From: Magnetococcales bacterium
GTDB taxonomy: Bacteria; Pseudomonadota; Magnetococcia; Magnetococcales; JADGAP01
Assembly (NCBI GenBank): GCA_015231965.1
Contig: JADGAP010000014.1
Span: forward strand, 1 to 36,011
Length of the DNA stretch: 36,011 bases
Direction: 5' to 3'
The translations under genes and the position numbers were made by a program. The notes under the pieces are model-generated. The model saw only the letters and a list, made by a program, of their open reading frames with translations. It had not been told where the DNA came from and searched no databases. Position 1 is the first letter of the stretch, and every line of letters starts with the position of its first letter. Below, one piece after another: positions 24,531-31,450 of the stretch.

Positions 24531-24824
24531 TCAAAAGGGCCGCATCAGGGAGAGGGGAGCGCCCGCCCCGATGAGCAGTTCCTTGGCGTCCTGGGCATAT
24601 TGGGGGATGATCCCAAGCAGGAGGACGGTAATCACCCCCACCCCCAGAATGATGGCGATCCGGGCCATCCGGGTAAAGGCGGGAGAGCGCCAGACCAGGG
24701 GGATGGCCAGGGGGCCGGTCAATAAAATCGCCATCCAGATCACCGCCGGACGCAAATGCCAGGGCGTTGGCGCGGGAGCGGACGGGGGGGAGTCGTCGGA
24801 TGACGGACCGGGATTCCGGGTCAT
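24531..24824 (-). CDS. small two-helix membrane protein, unknown
   Basis: A 97-residue protein with a Pro/Ser-rich N-terminus (about 1-22) and two hydrophobic segments, about 27-45 (AVIWMAILLTGPLAIPLVW) and about 54-74 (IAIILGVGVITVLLLGIIP). I do not recognise a named family. GGGAG lies seven bases before the ATG at 24824, and codon use matches the neighbours, so it is probably expressed. It precedes serA by about 150 bases on the same strand and diverges from thiD. Confidence 0.7.
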   Translation of the reverse strand: MTRNPGPSSDDSPPSAPAPTPWHLRPAVIWMAILLTGPLAIPLVWRSPAFTRMARIAIILGVGVITVLLLGIIPQYAQDAKELLIGAGAPLSLMRPF

Positions 24825-24980
24825 GAAGCATCTCCCAGGGAGGGGCGCTCCGGTGAAGGGCCAGGGGGCGCTTCAAGGCGACGCGAACCATCCCTGGAAT
24901 GATATCTCATTTTACGTTGAAGGAACAGACGGCGGCGCGGTTTCCCCGTCGAGGCGTCCTGGAAAAAAAAGGGGAGGGAG

Positions 24981-25799
24981 ATGATTCCACGGGTCTTGAT
25001 CGTCGCTGGTTCGGATCCCATCGGGGGGGCGGGATTGCAGGCGGATCTGCTCACCGTCACCCATCTGGGCTGCCTGGGCATGACCGCCGCCACAGCCATC
25101 ACGGTGCAGGACACAAGCCGGGTCCAGGCGGTTCATCCCCTGCCGGCGGCGTGGGTAAGTCAACAAATGGCAGCCTGCCTGGAGGATGTGGGGGCGGATG
25201 TCATCAAGCTGGGAATGTTGGGCGACGGGGCGGTGGTCGAGGCGGTGGCGGCGATGCTGGAACGACATCCCACCATTCCGGTGGTGGCGGATCCGGTGCT
25301 GGCGGGAACCGGCGGCGGGGCGCTGCTGGACGGGGCGGGCCGCCGGGCGCTGCTGGAACGGCTGCTGCCCCGGGTGACGCTGCTCACCCCCAACCTGCCG
25401 GAGACCGAAGCCCTCACCGGGCTGCCCACCCGCACCCGCCCCCAACGGGAGGCGGCGGCCCGTCGCTTGACGGCGATGGGGGTGGGGGCGGCGCTGCTGA
25501 AGGGGGGGCACGCCGCCGCATGGGATGACGGCGAAACCAGCGGGGAGACGACAACGGGAGAGATGGCGGACCTGCTGTGGGAAGGGCGGGAGATGCGCTG
25601 GTTTTTCGCCCCCCGGCTGGACAACGGCCCCTGGCACGGCACGGGGTGCATGCTGGCCGCAGCGACGGCGGCGGGGCTGGCCCGGGGGCTGGCCCTGGTC
25701 GAGGCGGTGGAACTGGGCCGCCGCACGGTGCGCCAAGGGATGATCCACGCCCTCGCCGCCGGGAGAGGACAAAAATTACTCCGCCCCTGGGGCGAGTGA
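24981..25799 (+). CDS. thiD: hydroxymethylpyrimidine (phosphate) kinase ThiD
   Basis: A 272-residue ribokinase-fold enzyme phosphorylating HMP and HMP-P in thiamine biosynthesis. The N-terminal motif VLIVAGSDPIGGAGLQADL is typical; the usual Ser before GGAG is Ile here. Other landmarks are ATAITVQDT, DVIKLGMLGDGAVVEAVA, VVADPVLAGTGGGALLD, LLTPNLPETEALTG and the anion-hole motif WHGTGCMLAAATAAGLARG. A purine-rich GGGGAGGGAG runs directly up to the ATG. It stands alone on the plus strand between divergent and convergent neighbours, with no other thi genes nearby. Confidence 0.93.
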   Translation: MIPRVLIVAGSDPIGGAGLQADLLTVTHLGCLGMTAATAITVQDTSRVQAVHPLPAAWVSQQMAACLEDVGADVIKLGMLGDGAVVEAVAAMLERHPTIPVVADPVLAGTGGGALLDGAGRRALLERLLPRVTLLTPNLPETEALTGLPTRTRPQREAAARRLTAMGVGAALLKGGHAAAWDDGETSGETTTGEMADLLWEGREMRWFFAPRLDNGPWHGTGCMLAAATAAGLARGLALVEAVELGRRTVRQGMIHALAAGRGQKLLRPWGE

Positions 25800-25856
25800 C
25801 GCCACGGCGAAGGCGTTCGGGGCGAACCTCCCCCCCCGCGCCCCCGTCGCGAACCT

Positions 25857-26510
25857 TCAGACGATCTTTTTCAACGATTGGGCGATTTTGTCCGACATGT
25901 TGTAAATTTCGTCGATCACCCGTTCGATGTCGGCGGCCAGATCCCGGGCCACCCGGGCGGTGGTTTTGACCTCCCCCGCCACCACCGCGAACCCCTTGCC
26001 GAAATCCCCCGCCCGGGAGGCCTGGATCCCGGCGTTGATGGCCAACACTTCCAATTCGTTGGAAATTTTTTCAATGCCCAGCAGCGTGCGGGAGACATCC
26101 CGGGTATTGCGGTCGATCTCCTGACGGATGCCGCTCATGTCCTCGTAGACCTGCTTGTTGACCTCCTTGCGATGTTCATCCAACACCCCGATGAACACCT
26201 GGGCGGTCTCGCCGCTGATCAACTCGCCCCGGCTCTTGACCCGGGTGATAAGATCCCGCACCCCCTGGTTGCCCGTGGCTTCGATGATGATATCCACGGG
26301 ATCGGTCTTGAGGGCCGTCTCCACGTTCGTCAACGCCTTGACGCCCAGGGTGCGGGCCAACTGCATCCCGGGGGCCTCATTGTTCTGGTCCACCACAAAG
26401 ACGACCCGGGTCATGCCCCCTTGGGAAAAAAGTTGCAACAATTTCTCCCCGCCGCCGCTGCCGCCCACAATGCCCACCGTCTTGTTCTGCACGTTTTCCA
26501 TCGCCGTCAT
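25857..26510 (-). CDS. soluble Rossmann-like domain fused to a chemoreceptor signalling tip
   Basis: A 217-residue protein with no membrane segment. Residues 10-100 look like a dinucleotide-binding Rossmann domain: TVGIVGGSGGGEKLLQLF, a second strand ending VVFVVDQNN, then VDIIIEATGNQGVRDLI. Residues about 110-217 form a short helical hairpin of the methyl-accepting chemotaxis type, with tip LEVLAINAGIQASRAGDFGK followed by GFAVVAGEV. In enteric receptors the matching tip reads NAAVEAARAGE; here the Glu contacting CheA/CheW is Gln163. A cytosolic sensor of NAD(P)H or another nucleotide, reporting to a CheA/CheW array, is a reasonable inference. It diverges from the PilZ gene. The start codon has only a weak GGGTGA site. 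Confidence 0.8.
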   Translation of the reverse strand: MTAMENVQNKTVGIVGGSGGGEKLLQLFSQGGMTRVVFVVDQNNEAPGMQLARTLGVKALTNVETALKTDPVDIIIEATGNQGVRDLITRVKSRGELISGETAQVFIGVLDEHRKEVNKQVYEDMSGIRQEIDRNTRDVSRTLLGIEKISNELEVLAINAGIQASRAGDFGKGFAVVAGEVKTTARVARDLAADIERVIDEIYNMSDKIAQSLKKIV

Positions 26511-26819
26511 CGCCGTTCACCCAGGTGAGAGAAGCCCGGAACGATCCGGAGCGCCCATCGCTCCAAGTCAAGCAGGCGAACTTTCCGCCGAGGGCATTCA
26601 TAACACACAATCCTCCTTGGGAAAATCCCTCGTCTTGCGCGAAATGGACATCGGGCGCGATCCGGGGGGGAAAGGAAGACGCCAGTTTCACCCGAATTCA
26701 TCCCAGCCATGGAAAATGGTTCAACATTTTCTTGAGTTGGCGCCCTTTGTGATAATCTGTCATGATGCTTTGAAACAGGACCAGGAATCGGCCCAAACGA
26801 GCCGGGGGAGAGGGACGGT
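26511..26819 (+). promoter_or_regulatory. divergent intergenic region with extended -10 element for the PilZ gene
   Basis: The region has an AT-richer 3' part. TGTGATAAT at 26748-26756 matches an extended -10 (TGnTATAAT with one mismatch in the hexamer) and points toward the PilZ gene 64 bases downstream. No good -35 lies at 17 bases, though TTGAGT occurs at 26732. The other half must serve the Rossmann/chemoreceptor gene. No RNA gene was recognised. Confidence 0.35.
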
Positions 26820-27650
26820 ATGGCGATAGAACGGGGGAAAATGCTCAGTTTGCTCGACGTCTCTGGCGCCGTCCAGGAACCGGAGGCGATCCAGCGTTTT
26901 ATCCATACCGCCCTGCTGGATCACGAAGCCGTCGAGGTAACGCTGGACGACCATCCGGAGTCCTTCCACTGTTTTTTCATGGACTTTCATCCGGAAGTCG
27001 AGGGGGAGGCGACGCCCTATCGCACCGGGTCGTATTTGGAAGACCAGGAATTCCTTCTCACCACGCCGATGGAACCGGCCAAGGGCAACGCCATGATCCG
27101 CCGCGTTCAGACGGTGAAAATCCGCTTCAACGAGGGGCAGATGGGGTTGCGGGGGGAGGTGCGTTTTCTTGAAGTGGTGGCGGTGGCGGGGGCGCGGGCC
27201 CTCAAGCTCTCCTTTCCCGACAAGTTGGTGAAGTTTCAGGAGCGCAAAAGTTCCCGAGCCAAGGTGACCGACGGTCTGGTGCTCAAGGCCCATGTGCAGC
27301 GCACCGGCATCGACCCCTTCGAGGCGGATGTGGCGGATATCAGCATGTACGGCCTCTCCTTCCTTTATCCCGATGAAACCACGGAGATCGCCGATGGCAA
27401 ACGGGTGCAGATGGAGATCCGCTCGGCGGACCTGGGAACCCTCACCCTTTTCGGCGCGGTGCGCAATCAGGTCAAATCCCGGGACGTGACCGACATCTAC
27501 GCCGCCCGGCGCAAATGCGGTGTGCAGTTTGAGGAGACCTTCGCCGCCACCCTGCAAAAAAAGCTTGAGGCCCTGGTCAAGATGGTGGAACAGCGTCACC
27601 AGCAGGCGATGCAGCGCAGCAAGATGCGGTTCATGACCCGTGGCGGCTGA
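26820..27650 (+). CDS. PilZ-domain protein, probable c-di-GMP receptor (YcgR-like)
   Basis: A 276-residue cytoplasmic protein in two parts. Residues about 20-135 form a YcgR-N-like beta domain. The PilZ domain starts at about 140 with the RxxxR motif RKSSR (142-146) and continues to the D/NxSxxG motif DISMYG (173-178), the two c-di-GMP-binding elements, both intact. YcgR-like proteins slow or steer the flagellar motor when c-di-GMP rises, which suits a genome with a FliM/FliN switch, but the target is not shown here. A GAGAGGGA site precedes the ATG. The SDR gene overlaps its last 11 bases. Confidence 0.9.
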   Translation: MAIERGKMLSLLDVSGAVQEPEAIQRFIHTALLDHEAVEVTLDDHPESFHCFFMDFHPEVEGEATPYRTGSYLEDQEFLLTTPMEPAKGNAMIRRVQTVKIRFNEGQMGLRGEVRFLEVVAVAGARALKLSFPDKLVKFQERKSSRAKVTDGLVLKAHVQRTGIDPFEADVADISMYGLSFLYPDETTEIADGKRVQMEIRSADLGTLTLFGAVRNQVKSRDVTDIYAARRKCGVQFEETFAATLQKKLEALVKMVEQRHQQAMQRSKMRFMTRGG

Positions 27651-28452
27651 ATCCCCCCCGCCGGGTGACGGTGCCTCCGCCCTTTCGCTTGCCTCCCCTT
27701 CCGCCCTGGGCGAGCGCCATGTCCTGGTGACGGGGGGCAGCCGGGGCCTGGGGCTGGCCCTGGCGACGGCGCTGCTTGGTCAAGGCTATCGGGTCTCCAC
27801 CTGTTCGCGCCGCCCCTCCGAGGGGCTGGAACGGCTGGCGGAGAGCCCGGCGGGGCGGGAACGACTCTTTTGGTCGGCCTGCGAGGTGGGACGGGAGGAG
27901 CAGGAGACCGCCTTTTTCGCCCAGGCCATGGCCTGGGCCGGAGGGGCGGGCAAGCTTTTCGCCCTGGTGAACAACGCGGCGGTGGCGGGCGAGGGGGTGT
28001 TGGCCTCCTTCCCCACGGTGGACGCCGCCCGTATCCTGGAGGTCAATCTGCTGGGGGCGTTGCGCATGAGCCGTCTGGCGCTGCGGGAGCTGCTGATTCG
28101 TCCCGGACCCGGGCGCATCGTGCAGATCGGCTCCATTCTGGGCAGCCGGGGAGCCACCGGACTCACCGCCTACGCCGCCGCCAAGGCAGGTCTGGAAGGA
28201 TTGACCCGCAGCATGGCCCGGGAGGTGGGGCGGCGGGGCGTCACCGTCAACACCGTCGCCCCAGGCTTTCTCGCCACCGAGATGACCGCCGGACTCTCCC
28301 CCGAACGGCAGGCCCAGTTGATCCGCCGCACCCCCCTGGGACGCCTGGGAGAGGTGTCGGACGTGGTTCCCGTGATCCTTTTCCTGTTGAGCGATGGGGC
28401 CGCCTTCGTCACTGGTCAAACCCTGGTGGTGGATGGCGGCATGACCTGCTGA
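27640..28452 (+). CDS. short-chain dehydrogenase/reductase (FabG-like)
   Basis: A 270-residue classical SDR. The cofactor motif TGGSRGLG is at about 31-38, the NNAA structural motif (LVNNAAVAGEG) follows, and the catalytic triad is Ser in QIGSILGSRG with Tyr and Lys in AYAAAKAGLEGL. The C-terminus FVTGQTLVVDGGMTC is typical of 3-oxoacyl-ACP reductases, but neighbours give no fatty-acid context, so the substrate is open. Arg residues after the glycine motif (CSRRPSEG) favour NADPH. The GTG start at 27640 overlaps the PilZ stop by 11 bases; the first 25 residues are a low-complexity extension, and a later start cannot be excluded. Confidence 0.88.
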   Translation: MAAESPPPGDGASALSLASPSALGERHVLVTGGSRGLGLALATALLGQGYRVSTCSRRPSEGLERLAESPAGRERLFWSACEVGREEQETAFFAQAMAWAGGAGKLFALVNNAAVAGEGVLASFPTVDAARILEVNLLGALRMSRLALRELLIRPGPGRIVQIGSILGSRGATGLTAYAAAKAGLEGLTRSMAREVGRRGVTVNTVAPGFLATEMTAGLSPERQAQLIRRTPLGRLGEVSDVVPVILFLLSDGAAFVTGQTLVVDGGMTC

Positions 28453-28740
28453 ACCGAGCCCCCCCTCCGCCCCGCCCCTTCGCCAGGGGTCTCTCCGACC
28501 CGTCCTCGCCCCCCCATTGCCCACCCCCCTCGAGCCCACGGGAAACCTCCCCCGGCGTCAGGACCGCAGGCGCGGGGGGTCGACCCCAGCCCCCCGCCCC
28601 ACCCAGAAGGCGTGAACCGAAGCGCGGCGACAGCCGTCCGACGGCGCTTCACCTCGCGGAAGCGCCGACGCCAACCTCGTTTTCAAACACCGGATGAAAA
28701 TGGGAACGGACCGCCCTCAACGAAGGGCACCACGGGGAAA

Positions 28741-29007
28741 TCAGCGCAGGCGGGAGTGCTGGGGAAGGGGATGATGGGCATGAAAGGCGGGGTTCCGGCG
28801 TTGGCTCTGTTGCCAATGTTGGCGCACCCGGCGGATCAGACCGCTAACCACTTTGTAAACCCGGTCGCCCAGACGGCGGTGGACTTCCCAGGGATAATCG
28901 GTATGGTCCAAACGACGTTGGATGACGGTTTCCCGGCGGGAAAGCTCCGCCAGGGGGCGTTTTCGTTGGGAACCCTCTTGCAGCGATTCCTCGGACCAGA
29001 CGTTCAT
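28741..29007 (-). CDS. small basic hypothetical protein
   Basis: An 88-residue protein I do not recognise. It is Arg/Gln-rich and amphipathic (RRETVIQRRLDHTDYPWEVH, then RLGDRVYKVVSGLIRRVRQH) and ends in a His/Pro-rich tail. There is no signal peptide or membrane helix. I prefer the ATG at 29007 because TGGAG lies eight bases upstream; the frame stays open to 29163, giving possible longer forms. An opposite-strand frame over the same region looks like a shadow. A promoter-like pair lies upstream at 29266-29294. The 288 bases after the SDR gene (28453-28740) hold only a GC-rich hairpin (28572-28597) without a T run. Confidence 0.5.
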   Translation of the reverse strand: MNVWSEESLQEGSQRKRPLAELSRRETVIQRRLDHTDYPWEVHRRLGDRVYKVVSGLIRRVRQHWQQSQRRNPAFHAHHPLPQHSRLR

Positions 29008-29265
29008 GGTTCCAACTCCAATGGAGAACGCCGACAGGGCCGTTCCAAACCGAGCGGCGCTTCCGACGACATGGGCGTAGGCGTGATTTCCGGTCGCGAT
29101 CCCCTTCCGGGGGACGACCGCGGCGCTCACGTCCCCGAGCGCCAGCGATTGCATGCTCTCCAACGAATTCTATTCTAGCAAAAAGTGGACCTGTCCGATA
29201 TTTCAAAGTTTTAATTTATTGCACATCTTTTTATGGTTCTTCATCTCGCTTTGCTGCACCGCGAT

Positions 29266-29294
29266 TTTACATCCGACAGCCTGGGATCTGTCAA
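29266..29294 (-). promoter_or_regulatory. sigma70-like promoter for the small hypothetical gene
   Basis: On the minus strand a perfect TTGACA (29294-29289) is followed, after 17 bases, by TGTAAA (29271-29266), a four-of-six -10. The -35 overlaps the smpB stop codon, and the surroundings are AT-rich compared with the genes. It would transcribe the small gene at 28741-29007 with a leader of about 250 bases. Confidence 0.45.
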
Positions 29295-29740
29295 CCGTGC
29301 TTCATCCAGTACTCTTTCTCCCGTTGCCAATCCCGCTCTTTTTCGGTGTCGCGCTTGTCGTGGAGCTTTTTGCCTCGGCCGACGCCGATCTCCAGCTTGA
29401 CCCGCCCCTCTTTCCAGTAAACCTTCAAGGGCAAGAGGGTCAGCCCCTTTTCCTGGATGAAGCCAACGAGTCGGCGAATCTCCTGCTTATGCACCAGCAG
29501 GGTGCGGGTGCGCAGGGGATCGGGGGGGGTGATGCTGGCGAAACGGTAGGGGGAGATATTGCCGTTGAGCCACACCAACTCGCCGTTGTGGACCAAGGCG
29601 TAGGAGTCGTTGAGATTGACCCGCCCGGCACGCAGGGATTTGACCTCGGGACCGGTCAACACCACGCCCGCCTCGAACCGGTCGAGGATTTCGTAGTTGT
29701 AGAAGGCCTTGCGATTTTCCGAGATGATTTTAATGCCCAT
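29291..29740 (-). CDS. smpB: SsrA-binding protein SmpB
   Basis: A 149-residue SmpB, which carries tmRNA into stalled ribosomes for trans-translation. Family motifs are IISENRKAFYNYEILDRFEA near the start, GVVLTGPEVKSLRAGRVNLN and LLVHKQEIRRLVGFIQEKG. The C-terminal KKLHDKRDTEKERDWQREKE is the tail that reads the empty decoding channel. The ATG at 29740 fits the family start, but there is no clear Shine-Dalgarno: the bases before it are TTTTTTCACCCC, the T run of a terminator-like hairpin ending seven bases upstream. The cytochrome c gene is next upstream on the same strand. Confidence 0.95.
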   Translation of the reverse strand: MGIKIISENRKAFYNYEILDRFEAGVVLTGPEVKSLRAGRVNLNDSYALVHNGELVWLNGNISPYRFASITPPDPLRTRTLLVHKQEIRRLVGFIQEKGLTLLPLKVYWKEGRVKLEIGVGRGKKLHDKRDTEKERDWQREKEYWMKHG

Positions 29741-29746
29741 GGGGTG

Positions 29747-29777
29747 AAAAAAGGGGGCGGTGGAGGCCGCCCCCTTT
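29747..29777 (-). terminator. intrinsic terminator after the cytochrome c gene
   Basis: On the minus strand an 11-bp perfect stem (AAAGGGGGCGG with CCGCCCCCTTT, loop of six) is followed by six T. This is a textbook intrinsic terminator 46 bases after the cytochrome stop and only seven bases before the smpB ATG. It may also act as an attenuator for smpB. Confidence 0.88.
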
Positions 29778-29822
29778 CCTTTCAGCCGAAAATTCCCCGG
29801 CCCTGCCGATCCTTGGGAAGGA

Positions 29823-30209
29823 TTACTTCAGAGTCTTGAGGAACTCGATGACGTTGGCGCGCTCGGCGGCGTCCTTGAGGCCGGCGAAGGCCATCTTATT
29901 GTTGGGGATGACCTTGGCGGGGGCCTCCAGGTACTTGTCCAGGTTGGCGTCGTCCCAAGCCTTGATCTCGCCGCCGGCCTTCAGGTGATTCTCGGAGTAC
30001 TTGAAGCCCTCCACCTTGCCCAACGCGGCACCGGAGATGCCCCACAGGTAGGGACCGACCTTGTTTTGCTTCTTGGAGGTCATGTCGTGGCAGGTGGCGC
30101 ACTTTTGGGTGGCGGACTTCTGACCAGCAGCGACATCGCCGGCGGCTTGGGCTTGGGAACCCACGATGGCGAAAGCGGCGGCGACGGCGATGAGGGCGAT
30201 CTTCTTCAT
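29823..30209 (-). CDS. periplasmic class I cytochrome c
   Basis: A 128-residue monohaem cytochrome c. The signal peptide (about 1-22, MKKIALIAVAAAFAIVG, then SQAQA) directs export. The haem site is CATCH (Cys37, Cys40, His41). The distal ligand is Met106 in NNKMAFAG, and the GPYLWGISGAALG segment matches cytochrome c2/c-550-type proteins carrying electrons between bc1-type complexes and oxidases or other reductases. The strong site AGGAAGGAGAG precedes the ATG. A promoter at 30384-30412 and a terminator at 29747-29777 frame it as a single-gene transcript, probably well expressed. Confidence 0.94.
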   Translation of the reverse strand: MKKIALIAVAAAFAIVGSQAQAAGDVAAGQKSATQKCATCHDMTSKKQNKVGPYLWGISGAALGKVEGFKYSENHLKAGGEIKAWDDANLDKYLEAPAKVIPNNKMAFAGLKDAAERANVIEFLKTLK

Positions 30210-30383
30210 GGAAAAGCTCTCCTTCCTAACGGGTGGAAAATCCTGTCCTGGGTGTTTCACGGAGTTGCCGATTGGGTGCGTTGGATGTGCGCCAAAAAGC
30301 CGGAGGGCCTTATCCTTGGCAAGTCCGGCGAACACGATGGAGCGGGTTCAGGGTTGCGGAACCACCGACCCCATGCGTGAAGA

Positions 30384-30412
30384 GTTATAAACCTATTTCG
30401 AGCGTTTTTCAA
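30384..30412 (-). promoter_or_regulatory. sigma70-type promoter for the cytochrome c gene
   Basis: On the minus strand TTGAAA (30412-30407, five of six) and TATAAC (30389-30384, five of six) are separated by exactly 17 bases. The -35 overlaps the last codons of dapA. Transcription would give a leader of about 165-170 bases before the cytochrome ATG. Confidence 0.65.
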
Positions 30413-31332
30413 GAGGGGAACGCTGGATCGGACCCATCGGCCCCCAATGACGGGTTGGGCAGGGCGAGTCCCAGGGTTTCCAGGGCGGCGCGCAGGGCGG
30501 GACGGTTTTTGTCGCCCAAAGGGGTGAGAGGCAGGCGGTGTTCCGGGCCGCACATCCCCATCATGTGGGCTGCGGCCTTGACCGGGATGGGGTTGGTTTC
30601 GCAAAAAAGCAGGCGGTTGATCTCTTCCAGCGAATCGTGGGCGGCCAGGGCGGCGATGGCGTCGCCGTCATTCCAGCTCTTCCAAAGATCGACCATGCGA
30701 CCGGGCAGGATGTTGGTGGTGACGGAGATCACCCCCCGCCCCCCCACCGCCAGGAAGGGCAGGAAGGTGCCGTCGTCGCCGGAGAGCAGGGTAATGCGGT
30801 CATCGCACAGGGCGCGGATGAGGGAGGCCCGCTCCATTTTGCCGGTGGCCTCCTTGATCGAGACGATGTTCGGCATCACCGCCAGGCGGGCCACGGTCTG
30901 GGGCTCCAGGTCCACGCCGGTGCGCGTGGGAACGTTGTACAGCACCAGCGGGAGGGCGGTATGTTCCGCCACCGCCTTGTAGTGCTGAAAGAGCCCCTCC
31001 TGGGTGGGCTTGTTGTAGTAGGGGGTGATGAGCAGCGCCCCGTCGGCCCCCGCCTGCTGGGCGAAGCGGGTCAGTTCGATGGATTCGCTGGTGGCGTTGG
31101 AGCCGGTTCCGGCGATCACCTTGACCCGCCGGTTGACGATCTCCACGGTGCGGCGGATCACCAACTGATGTTCCTCGTGGCTCAAGGTGGCCGACTCGCC
31201 GGTGGTGCCGCAGGGCACGAGGCCGTCAATTCCCCCGGCGATGCCGAATTCGATGAGCCGCTCCAGGGCGTCCAGATCGACGTTGCCGTTGTGGAAGGGG
31301 GTGATGAGGGCGGTGAAGACTCCTGCGAACAT
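30409..31332 (-). CDS. dapA: 4-hydroxy-tetrahydrodipicolinate synthase
   Basis: A 307-residue aldolase-fold enzyme condensing pyruvate with aspartate semialdehyde in lysine and diaminopimelate synthesis. Catalytic residues are visible: the Schiff-base Lys160 in VSIKEATG, Tyr132 and Arg137 in VLYNVPTRTG, and Thr44/Thr45 in CGTTGESATL. LLITPYYNKPTQEGLFQHY is also typical. The C-terminus has a short Asp/Ser/Pro tail beyond the usual end. GAGG lies eight bases before the ATG. DUF4914 precedes it by 118 bases on the same strand; no other lysine genes are nearby. Confidence 0.96.
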   Translation of the reverse strand: MFAGVFTALITPFHNGNVDLDALERLIEFGIAGGIDGLVPCGTTGESATLSHEEHQLVIRRTVEIVNRRVKVIAGTGSNATSESIELTRFAQQAGADGALLITPYYNKPTQEGLFQHYKAVAEHTALPLVLYNVPTRTGVDLEPQTVARLAVMPNIVSIKEATGKMERASLIRALCDDRITLLSGDDGTFLPFLAVGGRGVISVTTNILPGRMVDLWKSWNDGDAIAALAAHDSLEEINRLLFCETNPIPVKAAAHMMGMCGPEHRLPLTPLGDKNRPALRAALETLGLALPNPSLGADGSDPAFPS

Positions 31333-31450
31333 GGCGCGGCCTCGAAGCTGGTGGTCAGTGGAACCCCTCCACTCAACAGGAAAACGGCCCCGGAGTCAAC
31401 CCGGCGCAACGCATCCGCCACCCCCGGTCCGATGAATGGTCAGGGAATGG

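Noticed and set aside
28572-28597. terminator after the SDR gene
   Set aside because: An 8-bp GC hairpin is present but has a ten-base loop and no T run after it.
28612-29178. 188-residue plus-strand ORF
   Set aside because: It opposes the small minus-strand gene that has a ribosome-binding site and looks like a GC-rich shadow with Gly/Pro bias.
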